64,000 nucleotides of DNA from Psychromonas sp. SA13A (lineage in GTDB: Bacteria > Pseudomonadota > Gammaproteobacteria > Enterobacterales > Psychromonadaceae), in the NCBI RefSeq assembly GCF_011378715.1, contig NZ_WTKU01000004.1, forward strand, positions 182,224 through 246,223, read 5' to 3'. Made by a program: the position numbers and the translations under genes. Shown here piece by piece: positions 8,595-17,920 of this stretch (the stretch's first letter is position 1; every line of letters begins with the position of its first letter). A model generated the notes under the pieces. The model saw only the letters and a list, made by a program, of their open reading frames with translations, ran no database searches and was not told the DNA's origin.

Positions 8595-9690
8595 GATTCA
8601 TTTAAAATCACTAGCACATAGCTATGACACTAGTGCAAACCCACCTGAATATGCAATTAGACAGATGGATCATATTTGGCATGATGGTGGTGCATTTGCA
8701 CTATTAGGCCCCTCTGGTTGCGGTAAATCAACCTTACTTAATATCATTTCAGGTTTGTTAAAACCTTCTGAAGGTGATGTATTGTTTGATGGCGTTCGCG
8801 TTAACGAAATTCCCCCTCAAGATCGTAATATTGCACAAGTTTTCCAGTTTCCAGTGGTCTATGACACCATGAGTGTATTTGATAATTTAGCTTTCCCACT
8901 ACGTAATATGGGCACGGGTGCAGCCAAAATAAATTCCAAAGTGACTGAAATAGCAGAAATTTTAGAACTTACCGATGTTTTGAGCAAAAAAGCTGCGAAC
9001 CTCACTGCTGATGAAAAGCAAAAAGTATCAATGGGCCGTGGTTTGGTAAGAGACGATGTTTCTGCGATCTTGTTCGATGAACCATTAACCGTGATTGACC
9101 CACAATTAAAATGGAAATTACGTCGCAAATTAAAACAGATCCATGAAAAATTTAAAACCACTATGGTTTATGTCACCCATGATCAATTAGAAGCCTCAAC
9201 ATTTGCCGATAAAATAGCCCTCATGTATGGCGGTCAGGTAGTTCAATTTGGTACTCCACGTGAATTATTTGAACAACCTAACCATACTTTTGTGGGTTAC
9301 TTTATCGGTAGTCCCGGCATGAACTTCCTTGAAGTCAAACGCTGTAAAGAAGGCGTTTGCTTTGACAACATCGCTTTTCCACTCAGTGATGCAGAGAAAA
9401 AAGCACTACAACACAGTACCTCCAATAATCTTAAATTAGGTATTAGACCTGAATTTGTGCACGTTTGGGACAAACCGAACTCACAAGCGCATGAAGCAAG
9501 TGTTGAGTTTGTTGAAGACCTAGGGACTTATAAAATTGTAACGTTAACGCTCGCAGGTGTATCAATTAAAGCGCGCTTACAGGAGGACCAAAAAGTCCCT
9601 CATAAAAGTACTTTTATTAGCTTTCCTGAACAATGGTTAATGTTATACATCGACGAATTTCTTGTTGAAAAGGAGAACAACCATGAATAA
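8587..9690 (+). CDS. glpT: Glycerol-type ABC importer, ATP-binding subunit 2
   Basis: 367 aa, the partner ATPase. It has a canonical Walker A (GPSGCGKST), Walker B (AILFDEP) and H-loop (VTHDQ), but the signature position is degenerate (LTADEKQK instead of LSGGQ). This is complementary to GlpS. Its C-terminal third is a TOBE-type domain. Ribosome site AGAGG precedes the ATG inside the 3' end of glpS, and its own 3' end overlaps the start of glpP by 8 bp, implying translational coupling. Confidence 0.88.
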   Translation: MAEIHLKSLAHSYDTSANPPEYAIRQMDHIWHDGGAFALLGPSGCGKSTLLNIISGLLKPSEGDVLFDGVRVNEIPPQDRNIAQVFQFPVVYDTMSVFDNLAFPLRNMGTGAAKINSKVTEIAEILELTDVLSKKAANLTADEKQKVSMGRGLVRDDVSAILFDEPLTVIDPQLKWKLRRKLKQIHEKFKTTMVYVTHDQLEASTFADKIALMYGGQVVQFGTPRELFEQPNHTFVGYFIGSPGMNFLEVKRCKEGVCFDNIAFPLSDAEKKALQHSTSNNLKLGIRPEFVHVWDKPNSQAHEASVEFVEDLGTYKIVTLTLAGVSIKARLQEDQKVPHKSTFISFPEQWLMLYIDEFLVEKENNHE

Positions 9691-10546
9691 ACCCCATTCG
9701 AATAAGGCATGGTTCCTAGTATTACCTGTTTTTATATTGGTTGCCTTTAGTGCCATCGTGCCTTTAATGACGGTTGTGAACTATTCACTGCAGGATATTT
9801 TTGATGTCAGTACTCGCTACTTTGTAGGCACTGAATGGTATCGAGAAATTCTCAATAACTCACGGCTGCAAGATTCCTTAGTCAGGCAGTTTATTTTTTC
9901 CGGGTCAGTGCTGTTAATTGAAATCCCACTTGGTATTGGCGTGGCATTAATGATGCCCAAATCAGGTAAGTGGTCCGTGATCAGTTTATTAATACTGGCT
10001 TTGCCTCTACTGGTTCCATTAAACGTAGTGGGCACGATTTGGCAAATATTTGGACGTGCAGATATTGGCTTATTTGGCTGGGCTTTAAACTCCTTAGGTA
10101 TTGATTATAACTATGCAGCAAACCCCATTGATGCTTGGTTAACGGTTTTATTAATGGATGTATGGCATTGGACATCCTTGGTTGCACTCCTGTCTTTTTC
10201 AGGATTACGCGCCATTCCCGACGCTTATTACCAAGCTGCGAGTATTGATAGAGCATCCGCATGGGCAGTGTTTAGATACATACAACTCCCTAAGCTTAAG
10301 AGTGTATTACTGATAGGTGTGTTATTGCGCTTTATGGACAGCTTTATGATTTATACCGAACCCTTTGTATTAACCGGCGGCGGCCCTGGTAACTCTACGA
10401 CCTTCCTAAGCCAAGCGTTAACTAAAATGGCGGTAGGACAATTTGATATCGGTCCAGCGGGTGCATTCTCGATCATTTACTTCTTGATCATCTTGTTAGT
10501 GAGTTGGTTGTTCTACACCGCCATGACACATAGTGACAACAAATAA
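9683..10546 (+). CDS. glpP: Glycerol-type ABC importer, permease subunit 1
   Basis: 287 aa with the ATG at 9683, chosen because AAAAGGAG lies 9-12 bases upstream; an in-frame start at 9662 would lie deep within glpT. Six hydrophobic segments of the MalF/UgpA type are visible. The cytoplasmic EAA coupling loop reads YYQAASIDRASAWAVFRYIQLP at ~180-200. It should pair with GlpQ to form the inner-membrane channel. Confidence 0.88.
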   Translation: MNKPHSNKAWFLVLPVFILVAFSAIVPLMTVVNYSLQDIFDVSTRYFVGTEWYREILNNSRLQDSLVRQFIFSGSVLLIEIPLGIGVALMMPKSGKWSVISLLILALPLLVPLNVVGTIWQIFGRADIGLFGWALNSLGIDYNYAANPIDAWLTVLLMDVWHWTSLVALLSFSGLRAIPDAYYQAASIDRASAWAVFRYIQLPKLKSVLLIGVLLRFMDSFMIYTEPFVLTGGGPGNSTTFLSQALTKMAVGQFDIGPAGAFSIIYFLIILLVSWLFYTAMTHSDNK

Positions 10547-10565
10547 TCAGCATAAGGACGGATTT

Positions 10566-11366
10566 ATGAATAAGAAAAAAACAATTGGCCTTAGCGTGTA
10601 CATTCTGTTTTTGCTATTGCCCCTATATTGGTTATTGATGATGTCTTTTAAAAGCAACCAAGAGATATTAGGCACATTAACCTTTTGGCCAAATGAATTC
10701 ACATTCGCTAATTACATGACTATTTTTACCGATGCTAGCTGGTATATGGGTTACATCAACTCTATTTATTACGTATCGCTGAATATGGTGATCACTCTAT
10801 TAGTTGCTCTACCAGCAGCTTATGCTTTTTCACGTTTTCGTTTTATCGGGGATAAGCATCTGTTCTTTTGGTTATTGACTAATCGAATGTCACCACCAGC
10901 CGTATTTTTATTACCTTTCTTTCAACTTTATTCATCGGTGGGATTATTTGATACCCATATTGGTGTTGCACTGGCGCACTGTTTATTTAACGTGCCGTTA
11001 GCGGTCTGGATTTTAGAAGGGTTCATGTCCGGTGTGCCACGTGAAATTGATGAAACTGCTTATATTGATGGTTACAGTTTTCCTAAGTTTTTTACCAAAA
11101 TTTTTATCCCGTTAATTAGCTCAGGGATCGGAGTAACGGCTTTCTTCTGCTTCATGTTTAGTTGGGTTGAGTTATTACTAGCGAGAACATTAACCTCTGT
11201 AAGTGCAAAACCAATTGCAGCAGTTATGACCAGAACCGTCAGCGCATCTGGTATCGACTGGGGCGTATTAGCCGCCGCCGGTGTGCTCACAATTTTACCG
11301 GGTGTATTAGTAATTTGGTTTGTTAGAAATCATGTGGCGAAGGGCTTTGCTCTTGGCCGTGTATAG
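10566..11366 (+). CDS. glpQ: Glycerol-type ABC importer, permease subunit 2
   Basis: 266 aa with the ATG at 10566 preceded by AAGGACGG; an in-frame ATG at 10533 lies inside glpP and lacks a good ribosome site. Six membrane segments of the MalG/UgpE type, with an EAA-like loop (EIDETAYIDGYSFPKFFTKI) at ~170-190. It is the second channel subunit of the importer. Not the E. coli glycerophosphodiesterase of the same name. Confidence 0.88.
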   Translation: MNKKKTIGLSVYILFLLLPLYWLLMMSFKSNQEILGTLTFWPNEFTFANYMTIFTDASWYMGYINSIYYVSLNMVITLLVALPAAYAFSRFRFIGDKHLFFWLLTNRMSPPAVFLLPFFQLYSSVGLFDTHIGVALAHCLFNVPLAVWILEGFMSGVPREIDETAYIDGYSFPKFFTKIFIPLISSGIGVTAFFCFMFSWVELLLARTLTSVSAKPIAAVMTRTVSASGIDWGVLAAAGVLTILPGVLVIWFVRNHVAKGFALGRV

Positions 11367-11375
11367 GAGAACAGT

Positions 11376-11648
11376 ATGAGTTGGATGGCATGGACAACAC
11401 CTTCAGCATTATTCTTTATTGGGATTGCTTGTATTTTAATAGGAATGACTTATTGGGAAATTGTAAGCCCTTGTATCGCAAGGAAAGGATTTTTTCCAAT
11501 AGAGACAACACGTGGTGACAGACTGTTTATCAGTTTATTAAGCGCCGCATTTATTCATTTAGGGTTTATCGGATTTACGGAAGTGACTATCTGGCTGCCC
11601 TTTACAGTAGCCATTATTTGGTTGCTCATTGTAATGAAATGGGGGTGA
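11376..11648 (+). CDS. glpU: DUF2160-type small membrane protein of the importer
   Basis: 90 aa with ribosome site TAGGAG. Three hydrophobic helices are visible (residues ~10-28, 47-65 and 70-88), with WEIVSPCIARKGFFP after the first. Small proteins of this family (DUF2160) occur at this place, between permease and binding-protein genes, in glycerol-type ABC operons. The exact role is unknown; an accessory subunit of the transporter is the usual suggestion. Confidence 0.8.
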   Translation: MSWMAWTTPSALFFIGIACILIGMTYWEIVSPCIARKGFFPIETTRGDRLFISLLSAAFIHLGFIGFTEVTIWLPFTVAIIWLLIVMKWG

Positions 11649-11693
11649 TATGGTAAACAGAGTATCTTAGGTCTTACAAAAAGGATGTTTTAT

Positions 11694-11707
11694 GCACCGT
11701 TAGGTGC
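11694..11707 (+). other. Small GC-rich hairpin before glpV
   Basis: GCACC-gtta-GGTGC in the 182-bp gap between glpU and glpV. There is no T-run, so it is not a terminator. It could stabilise the binding-protein mRNA, as intercistronic hairpins often do in ABC importer operons. Confidence 0.35.
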
Positions 11708-11830
11708 CTTCATTAAATAGATGACAATAGTAATAGTATTAAAGAATTGATCGTAATTTAAAGCAGTAAAATAGATCTCTTAATTAAGGCGATTACTATC
11801 AGCACTTTAATTAATAAAAGGACTCAGAGA

Positions 11831-13555
11831 ATGTTTGATAAAAAGAAATCAGTATTTAAACTTGGCCGCTTAAGCGTTGCTATCATGATAGCAGGATGCA
11901 GTAGCTTAGCATTAGCAGATCAATACAGTGACTCAGCAAGTGATTGGATCGGCTCAGAATTTACACCATCAACATTAACTAACAAACAACAAATGGAAGA
12001 GATGAGCTGGTTTACTGAAGCCGCCAAACCTTTCCGTGGCATGGAAATTAATGTTGCTTCTGAAACACTAACCACTCATGAATATGAATCTAAAAAGCTA
12101 GCCAAAGCGTTTTATGAAATTACTGGTATCAAAGTAAACCATGATTTAATTCAAGAAGGCGATGTAGTTGAAAAACTACAAACCCAAATGCAATCAGGGC
12201 GTAATATCTATGATGCTTATGTGAACGATTCAGACTTAATAGGAACGCACTTCCGCTATGGAAAAGTAGTACCTATTAGTGACTTTATGAAGGGAGAAGG
12301 CAAGGCCGTTACCTCTCCAACCTTAGATATAGAAGATTTTATTGGTTTAAGTTTTACATCTGGGCCCGATGGGAAAATTTATCAACTACCTACTCAACAG
12401 TTTGCTAACCTGTACTGGTTCCGTGCCGATTGGTTCGAACGTCCTGATCTTAAAAAACGCTTTAAAAGTGAATATGGTTACGAATTAGGAGTGCCATTAA
12501 ACTGGTCTGCCTATGAAGATATTGCTGAGTTTTTCTCTGAAAAAGTCAAAGAGATTGACGGAAAACGTATTTATGGGCATATGGATTACGGTAAAAAAGA
12601 TCCTTCGTTAGGCTGGCGTTTCACTGACTCATGGTTATCTATGGCAGGCGCTGGTGATAAAGGTCTACCAAATGGTCTTCCCGTGGATGAATGGGGTATT
12701 CGTGTAGAGGGCTGTAACCCTGTAGGCTCAAGCGTCTCTCGTGGTGGTGCAACCAATGGTCCTGCGGCCGTTTATGCAACCACAAAATACGTAGAATGGT
12801 TGAAAAAATACGCGCCACCTGAAGCTGCCGGTATGACCTTTGGTGAATCAGGTCCAGTACCTGCACAAGGTAGTATCGCACAACAAATATTCTGGTATAC
12901 CGCCTTTACGGCTGACATGGTGAAACCAGGTTTACCAGTGGTAAATGAAGATGGCACACCTAAATGGCGCATGGCCCCTTCTCCACGTGGTCCGTACTGG
13001 GAAGAAGGCATGAAACTAGGTTATCAAGATGCCGGTGCATGGACATTCTTAAATTCAACACCTGTTGATAGAAGAAAAGCAGCTTGGTTATATGCACAAT
13101 TTGTGACCTCTAAAACAGTGTCACTGAAGAAAACATTAGTTGGGTTAACACCAATTCGTGAATCAGATATTAATTCACAAGCAATGACAGATGCAGCACC
13201 TAAACTGGGTGGTTTAGTTGAGTTCTATCGTAGCCAAGCACGTTTACAATGGACACCAACGGGCACTAACGTGCCGGATTATCCTAAACTTGCACAGTTA
13301 TGGTGGCAATATGTTGCAGAAGCTGCAAGCGGTGAAAAGACAGCACAAGAAGCAATGGATGGTTTAGCTAAAGCGCAAGATAAAGTGATGGCACGTCTAG
13401 AGCGAAGTAAAGCACAAGGTGAATGTGGACCGGTACTAAATCCAGAAAAAGATGCGTCTTACTGGTTAGACCAACCTGGATCACCTAAAGCTAAATTACC
13501 TAATGAAAAACCACAAGGTAAAACTATCGCTTATAAAGATTTGATTGCAGGTTAA
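11831..13555 (+). CDS. glpV: Glycerol-type ABC importer, periplasmic binding protein
   Basis: 574 aa with ribosome site AAAGGAC. An N-terminal signal segment (hydrophobic residues ~14-30, ending SLALADQ) exports it. AGC within the signal resembles a lipobox, but an ALA-DQ cleavage site follows it, so a soluble form is also possible. The mature part is a large type-1 solute-binding protein of the extracellular-binding family 1. It follows the two ATPases, two permeases and small membrane protein, so it should deliver substrate (glycerol or a related polyol). The operon ends with a strong terminator. Confidence 0.88.
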   Translation: MFDKKKSVFKLGRLSVAIMIAGCSSLALADQYSDSASDWIGSEFTPSTLTNKQQMEEMSWFTEAAKPFRGMEINVASETLTTHEYESKKLAKAFYEITGIKVNHDLIQEGDVVEKLQTQMQSGRNIYDAYVNDSDLIGTHFRYGKVVPISDFMKGEGKAVTSPTLDIEDFIGLSFTSGPDGKIYQLPTQQFANLYWFRADWFERPDLKKRFKSEYGYELGVPLNWSAYEDIAEFFSEKVKEIDGKRIYGHMDYGKKDPSLGWRFTDSWLSMAGAGDKGLPNGLPVDEWGIRVEGCNPVGSSVSRGGATNGPAAVYATTKYVEWLKKYAPPEAAGMTFGESGPVPAQGSIAQQIFWYTAFTADMVKPGLPVVNEDGTPKWRMAPSPRGPYWEEGMKLGYQDAGAWTFLNSTPVDRRKAAWLYAQFVTSKTVSLKKTLVGLTPIRESDINSQAMTDAAPKLGGLVEFYRSQARLQWTPTGTNVPDYPKLAQLWWQYVAEAASGEKTAQEAMDGLAKAQDKVMARLERSKAQGECGPVLNPEKDASYWLDQPGSPKAKLPNEKPQGKTIAYKDLIAG

Positions 13556-13666
13556 CTGCAGATAACACTTAGCTACAGGTTGTTCAAAACCATTGTCAGA
13601 ACGATTTTTCAGTTCAATGTTAAGATCCAATGAAATGAACAATAAAAGCGAACGATGATTCTCTCA

Positions 13667-13693
13667 AAACCGCTCCTAGTGAGCGGTTTTTTT
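13667..13693 (+). terminator. Rho-independent terminator of the glp operon
   Basis: AAAACCGCTC-ctagt-GAGCGGTTTT followed by further T residues: a 10-bp perfect stem and a T-run. It lies ~110 bp after glpV. Confidence 0.9.
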
Positions 13694-13731
13694 ATGGATT
13701 AGTTATTTGTCGCTAAAATTTCATAATAGGA

Positions 13732-13812
13732 ATTTGTTAATAGAGATTTGATGGATGACTGGAACTTAATAACAGAAGCTTAATAATAAGAACTTGATAA
13801 TAGAAATTTAAC
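13732..13812. repeat. Short degenerate direct repeats
   Basis: Several imperfect copies of a ~16-19 base unit of the type GAACTTAATAATA or GAAATTTAA run head to tail in the gap between the terminator and the MarR gene. Low-complexity slippage is the simplest explanation. The rest of this 370-bp gap holds nothing recognised. Confidence 0.4.
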
Positions 13813-13924
13813 CTATTAAGCCAGCACTAACGTAACAATAGAGCAAAATCACAGTGCAAAAAATACAGCTAAAAGCACTCTTATACTCGCCAGAATACTG
13901 GTACAAAATCGCCAATGTTGAGCA

Positions 13925-14413
13925 TTACTCAACTTCGAACTGTGTCAGCCACTTGTTTAATCCACCGTTAAGTAAATGCTTATCATCTGCACTTAATGCT
14001 GAACTTAATTCATCTAAGACAGTGACATGAACTTCAATGGCTCGATCAATCAACTCCCTACCGTTATCTGTAAGGGCGACAGTCACGCTACGTCTATCCT
14101 CCTCGCTATGACAACGATTGATCAACCCTTTTTCTGCAAGTTTATCTAAGCGATTTGTCATCGCGCCCGATGTTAATAACAACGCGCTACTCAACTCAGA
14201 GGGAGTTAAACAAGTGTGATTTGCAGAGCGCCTTAGTGCAGCTAATACATCAAACTCACCTAAGGTTAATGCGAAGCTTTTATGGCATTGCGTGATGCGT
14301 GTTTCAATATGTTTACTGATACGTAATAAACGCCCAATTAATGACATTGACGTGGTATCTAAATGTGGTTTTTCATTTTTCCATTGTTCAACCACAAGGT
14401 CTAATTTATCCAA
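13925..14413 (-). CDS. MarR-family transcriptional regulator
   Basis: 162 aa if translation starts at the TTG at 14413. I prefer it because AGAGG lies 6 bases upstream and the product then begins LDKLDLVVEQW, typical of this subgroup. An ATG at 14455 would add 14 basic residues without a good ribosome site. The winged-helix core has the dimer helix, the recognition region LTPSELSSALLLTSGAMTNR and the wing EEDRRSVTVALT. It is divergent from an EamA-type exporter, with two palindromic sites between them, so autoregulation and control of the exporter are likely. Confidence 0.88.
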   Translation of the reverse strand: MDKLDLVVEQWKNEKPHLDTTSMSLIGRLLRISKHIETRITQCHKSFALTLGEFDVLAALRRSANHTCLTPSELSSALLLTSGAMTNRLDKLAEKGLINRCHSEEDRRSVTVALTDNGRELIDRAIEVHVTVLDELSSALSADDKHLLNGGLNKWLTQFEVE

Positions 14414-14516
14414 GGTAAGCCTCTTTATTACTCTTTTTAAACGCAGTAGCATCATTTAATTAGGGTGGGTTTATTTGTGCTTTAATAATTAATTTTCGAT
14501 TTAAATATACCTTAAT

Positions 14517-14531
14517 GCAAAGATACTTTAC
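14517..14531. promoter_or_regulatory. Candidate MarR operator 1
   Basis: GCAAAGATACTTTAC, an imperfect palindrome sharing AAAGATACTTTAC with operator 2. The two centres are 53 bp apart, close to five helical turns, so both sites would be on the same face of the DNA. Confidence 0.55.
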
Positions 14532-14569
14532 AAGAAGTAAAAACAAGTGCAAAATCCTTTTCCCTTTAT

Positions 14570-14584
14570 GTAAAGATACTTTAC
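14570..14584. promoter_or_regulatory. Candidate MarR operator 2
   Basis: GTAAAG-ata-CTTTAC, a perfect palindrome 60 bp before the exporter start. Short AT-rich palindromes of this size are typical MarR-dimer sites. Confidence 0.6.
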
Positions 14585-14644
14585 TCAAAACATATTTAAA
14601 CGACTACTTATTGCAATTAGCTTAAAAGATAAAGAGATACAAAC

Positions 14645-15559
14645 ATGAATATAATTTTAGCGATGGCTGCCGCCTTTTTTTGGGGTACAACCTACGCTGT
14701 GACACAATATAGCCTTGAAGGCTGGCCTCCTTTATTACTAGGTGCAATACGTGCTTTACCAGCAGGGTTACTTTTATTGCTTATTAAGCCTAGTTTACCT
14801 AAGGGTAAAGACTGGGTGGTTTTGTTACGTTTAGGCGCGATTAATATTGCATTATTTTTTGGGCTACTCTTTATCATGGCACAGACCTTGCCGTCTGCTA
14901 TCTCGGCAATGGGTATGGTTTATGTACCAGTGTTTGCCATGTGTTTTCATTGGCTTGTTAATAAAAAGAAACCCGCTAAATTACAACTCATGTCAGGCGC
15001 ATTATTGGTAATATTAGCTTGGCAGCTATTTGACCCGCAAAAACTACAGTTAAATAGCGTCGGCTTAGTCGCCATGTTAACCGCTATTGGGTGTATTGTG
15101 ATTGGAAGCAATTTAACCCAGTCTTTAAGTAATCGGATCCATTGGTGGACAGTATTATCTTGGCAGCTCATTCTAGGTGGTAGTTTACTTGCCATATTAG
15201 CAGCGCTTCAAGCAACGATTTATCCGGCGCAGTATATTAATGCGATTAGCAATATCAGCAGCCTCAATATCCTAGGTTTATCATGGTTAATATTGTTGAA
15301 TACAGCTTTAGCTTATGGGTTATATGTTTGGTTATTAAGTCGTATGACAGTGGTTGAATTTACTTTTGCTGGCGTGAGTAACCCGATTGCGGGGATTTTA
15401 ATGGGTTTACTATTAATGGGAGAGTCTTTTAACTTACACCAGTACTCTCTGATGGCGGCAATTATTCTGACCTCTTTATTATCGCCTTTATTTGCGAATT
15501 ACAGACAAAGAAAAACACTTAACAGTGCGCAAGTGTCAACATTATCAACGGTAAAATAG
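14645..15559 (+). CDS. EamA/DMT-superfamily transporter
   Basis: 304 aa with ten predicted membrane helices in two EamA repeats (MAAAFFWGTTYAVTQYSL near the N-terminus; the second repeat from ~150). Members of this family export metabolites, amino acids or drugs from the cytoplasm. The divergent MarR gene and the two operators suggest induction by a small aromatic or toxic compound. The substrate cannot be told from sequence. Confidence 0.88.
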   Translation: MNIILAMAAAFFWGTTYAVTQYSLEGWPPLLLGAIRALPAGLLLLLIKPSLPKGKDWVVLLRLGAINIALFFGLLFIMAQTLPSAISAMGMVYVPVFAMCFHWLVNKKKPAKLQLMSGALLVILAWQLFDPQKLQLNSVGLVAMLTAIGCIVIGSNLTQSLSNRIHWWTVLSWQLILGGSLLAILAALQATIYPAQYINAISNISSLNILGLSWLILLNTALAYGLYVWLLSRMTVVEFTFAGVSNPIAGILMGLLLMGESFNLHQYSLMAAIILTSLLSPLFANYRQRKTLNSAQVSTLSTVK

Positions 15560-15569
15560 ATAAGAAAAG

Positions 15570-15598
15570 GTAAACCTTATGCAGTACATAAGGTTTAC
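15570..15598. terminator. Bidirectional terminator between convergent genes
   Basis: GTAAACCTTATG-cagta-CATAAGGTTTAC, a perfect 12-bp stem between the exporter and the P-loop kinase genes. A short T-rich run follows on the minus strand. Confidence 0.7.
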
Positions 15599-15602
15599 TA
15601 AG

Positions 15603-16193
15603 TTATGATGTTGCTTCTAAAACAGATAATATTTCCTGTAAAGAAGCTTGGTACTGCTGATCATTTGAATTTCGAAATAATAATAAGTCATCGATAACAT
15701 CAGGATTATCGATGCTCATTGGGATTGAGAAATCTACATCTTTAATATATTCATCCCAGTTTTGTAATTTCCAAGTATCTCTTGGTGAGTTCCTTTCAAT
15801 CATACGGTTCTTTACGACATCAACATCGGTGATCACCCAAACCACAGTCAAGCGTGCATTTTTTTCAGCAAGCTTATTTTTTAAATTATCTACAAAAGTG
15901 GTATCTCTTATTTCTCGCGTAAATGGCGCATTAATTAACACAATATCGTCATACTCTAACGCCTCCATCGCCAAGGCTAATATAGCGTCATATTCAAAAT
16001 TACGAATATGCTGTTCAAAAAATTCCGAGCTTCGATTAACTTCTGCATTTGCGACTTTAAAAATCTGATGTGACAACACGATTAATGTATCTTTGTCTAA
16101 ATACACCACATGTTTTAACGCTTTTGCTAACTGTTTAGATATATATGTTTTGCCACTCGCTGGTGGTGAAGTGACAAGGATCAATCTTTTCAT
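15603..16193 (-). CDS. P-loop kinase-like ATPase
   Basis: 196 aa with the ATG at 16193, supported by AGGAAG just upstream; a longer frame to 16268 overlaps the neighbouring acylphosphatase gene. Walker A is SPPASGKT near residue 9. A DKD motif follows at ~32, and RMIERNSPRD at ~135 resembles the lid region of gluconate-kinase-like or AAA_33 proteins. It probably phosphorylates a small molecule. No substrate can be named. It lies 31 bp after acylphosphatase, on the same strand. Confidence 0.75.
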   Translation of the reverse strand: MKRLILVTSPPASGKTYISKQLAKALKHVVYLDKDTLIVLSHQIFKVANAEVNRSSEFFEQHIRNFEYDAILALAMEALEYDDIVLINAPFTREIRDTTFVDNLKNKLAEKNARLTVVWVITDVDVVKNRMIERNSPRDTWKLQNWDEYIKDVDFSIPMSIDNPDVIDDLLLFRNSNDQQYQASLQEILSVLEATS

Positions 16194-16224
16194 TTTACTT
16201 CCTTTTGCGTAGAGGATATAGCCG

Positions 16225-16497
16225 TTAACAAGCGAGAAAATTGGTCGTTTTCTGATAAGGTACATCACTCACCACAGTACCACTCACTCGCGCTGTTTTA
16301 GGACCAGTTTTAAGCCATTCCAACATTTTATCTATTTTTTCAGGAGGACCATACATCAACACTTCAACGTCACCATTGGGTAAATTTTTTGCATGCCCCA
16401 TTAGATTATAAAGGCGGGCTTCCATGCTAGTAAAATAACGAAAACCAACCCCCTGTACAATCCCAGAAACAATCACTTTGCATCCAATTTTATCCAC
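16225..16497 (-). CDS. Acylphosphatase
   Basis: 90 aa, the family norm, with the GTG start at 16497 preceded by AGGGGGA; the in-frame GTG at 16521 would add eight residues and lacks a ribosome site. The active-site segment VQGVGFRYF holds the catalytic Arg and [10 protein letters not shown] the catalytic Asn. Acylphosphatase hydrolyses carboxyl-phosphate bonds such as those of acetyl phosphate or 1,3-bisphosphoglycerate. An acetate kinase gene lies 1.5 kb upstream, but a functional link is only suggestive. Confidence 0.92.
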   Translation of the reverse strand: MDKIGCKVIVSGIVQGVGFRYFTSMEARLYNLMGHAKNLPNGDVEVLMYGPPEKIDKMLEWLKTGPKTARVSGTVVSDVPYQKTTNFLAC

Positions 16498-16663
16498 TCT
16501 AATTCCCCCTATAACCAACACTTATTTATATATAAGCATAAACATCTTCGGTAAGATAAACTTAGCCACAACGCACATTTGTTTTAATAACATCCAATCA
16601 GTGTTTATATATCATAATGTTACAGGTCAACAACTTTAAAAACACTATCATATCGAACCTTCA

Positions 16664-17383
16664 TCAATTGCCAGAAGTCACCATTAACCCAAACATACCC
16701 AATACAAAGCCTAATACGGCGCCAATCGGTGGAGCCCAATGTTTTTCTAATTTAACTTGTGGTGCAAGATCTTGAAATATAGAGTACAAAATACCGCCGG
16801 AAGCAAATAACATAATGGCAGAAATAGCCTTTGGATACTCAGATAACCAAAGGTACCCTGAAACGCCTGCAACGGGCCCAAGCATCGCCATTAAACAAAA
16901 CATCAGAATGATTTTTTTGGGCTTATAGTCGGCACTTGAATTTAACTCTCGATAGGCACTAAAACCTTCAGGTAAGTTCTGTAAGGCAATCAATGCAGCT
17001 AATAAATAGGCATTACTATTGCCTATCGCAAAAGCAGCACCAAGCGCAATCGATTCGGGAATGAAATCCGATAGCATGGCTGCAAGTTGACTGGCTGGAG
17101 TATTAATTTTCTTAAGGTAGATATCCAAGCCCATGAAACTCAGCCCACCGATAATAAACCAAACACAGGCCGCTACAGGGCTAAAATTAACAATGCCTTC
17201 CGGGACTAATACCAACGCAACAGCAGATAATAGCGCCCCGCCCCCAAAAGCCATCACACTATGTCTGAATTCTTCTTCAATCCATTGGTTTTTTATATTT
17301 TCAACATAAGCAATAACAGCACCAAGTGCCATCGCCAAGCCAGCGAGTAATGTAGAAATGATAACAACCACTAACAGATCCAT
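16664..17383 (-). CDS. ZIP-family-like metal transporter
   Basis: 239 aa with the ATG at 17383 preceded by GAGGAG; an in-frame start at 17416 lacks a ribosome site. About eight hydrophobic helices are visible. The two ZIP signature helices are present but altered: DFIPESIALGA where most members have HNxPEG, and LQNLPEGFSAY where a His usually precedes NxPEG. Thus the metal-binding histidines are replaced. It is a divergent ZIP relative, possibly with different metal selectivity or another substrate. Confidence 0.75.
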   Translation of the reverse strand: MDLLVVVIISTLLAGLAMALGAVIAYVENIKNQWIEEEFRHSVMAFGGGALLSAVALVLVPEGIVNFSPVAACVWFIIGGLSFMGLDIYLKKINTPASQLAAMLSDFIPESIALGAAFAIGNSNAYLLAALIALQNLPEGFSAYRELNSSADYKPKKIILMFCLMAMLGPVAGVSGYLWLSEYPKAISAIMLFASGGILYSIFQDLAPQVKLEKHWAPPIGAVLGFVLGMFGLMVTSGN

Positions 17384-17920
17384 CGTTTCTCCTCGATAAA
17401 GGTTAAGTAATAGCAATGATATTAGGTAAGATAACTAAGTTTTTTCATAGAAACAATGACTTAATTTACAACGTAAATTAATGTAGATAGTGCTCCCTTT
17501 TACGAACTTTACAAGCAAGCAGTAGATCATTTTAATAATTACAATGGAGGAATTAATTAATCTAGCGGATTTAACATTGAAGTGCATAACAACTAAGCAG
17601 ATAAATAATATATTTATTCGTTGAGTCTAGGCTTTACAATAACGTTTAACGCATAGTCCAGAAGCAGAATTATAGGCATTAAAATATTATTCAATTAAGC
17701 TTAAATATTTAAACATTTATATAATTATACGCTATAGATGATGAAATCGAGGTTGTTATAATTCCTCCTTAATATGAGTTTTAAATCTTGAATCTAAGCC
17801 AAAAAATGTAATGGTTTAAAGTCGCCAATTTCATCAATAGAACATAAATAGCATTAAAAAACTCAAAGCTCACATTGTCCCTATAAGTAATAGCATCACT
17901 ACAATCCACAGAAAAAAGAC
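17384..17920. other. Gene-free AT-rich spacer
   Basis: Between the ZIP-like gene (its promoter side) and the acetate kinase terminator. No reading frame with a ribosome site and no repeat or stable hairpin was recognised here. Confidence 0.5.
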
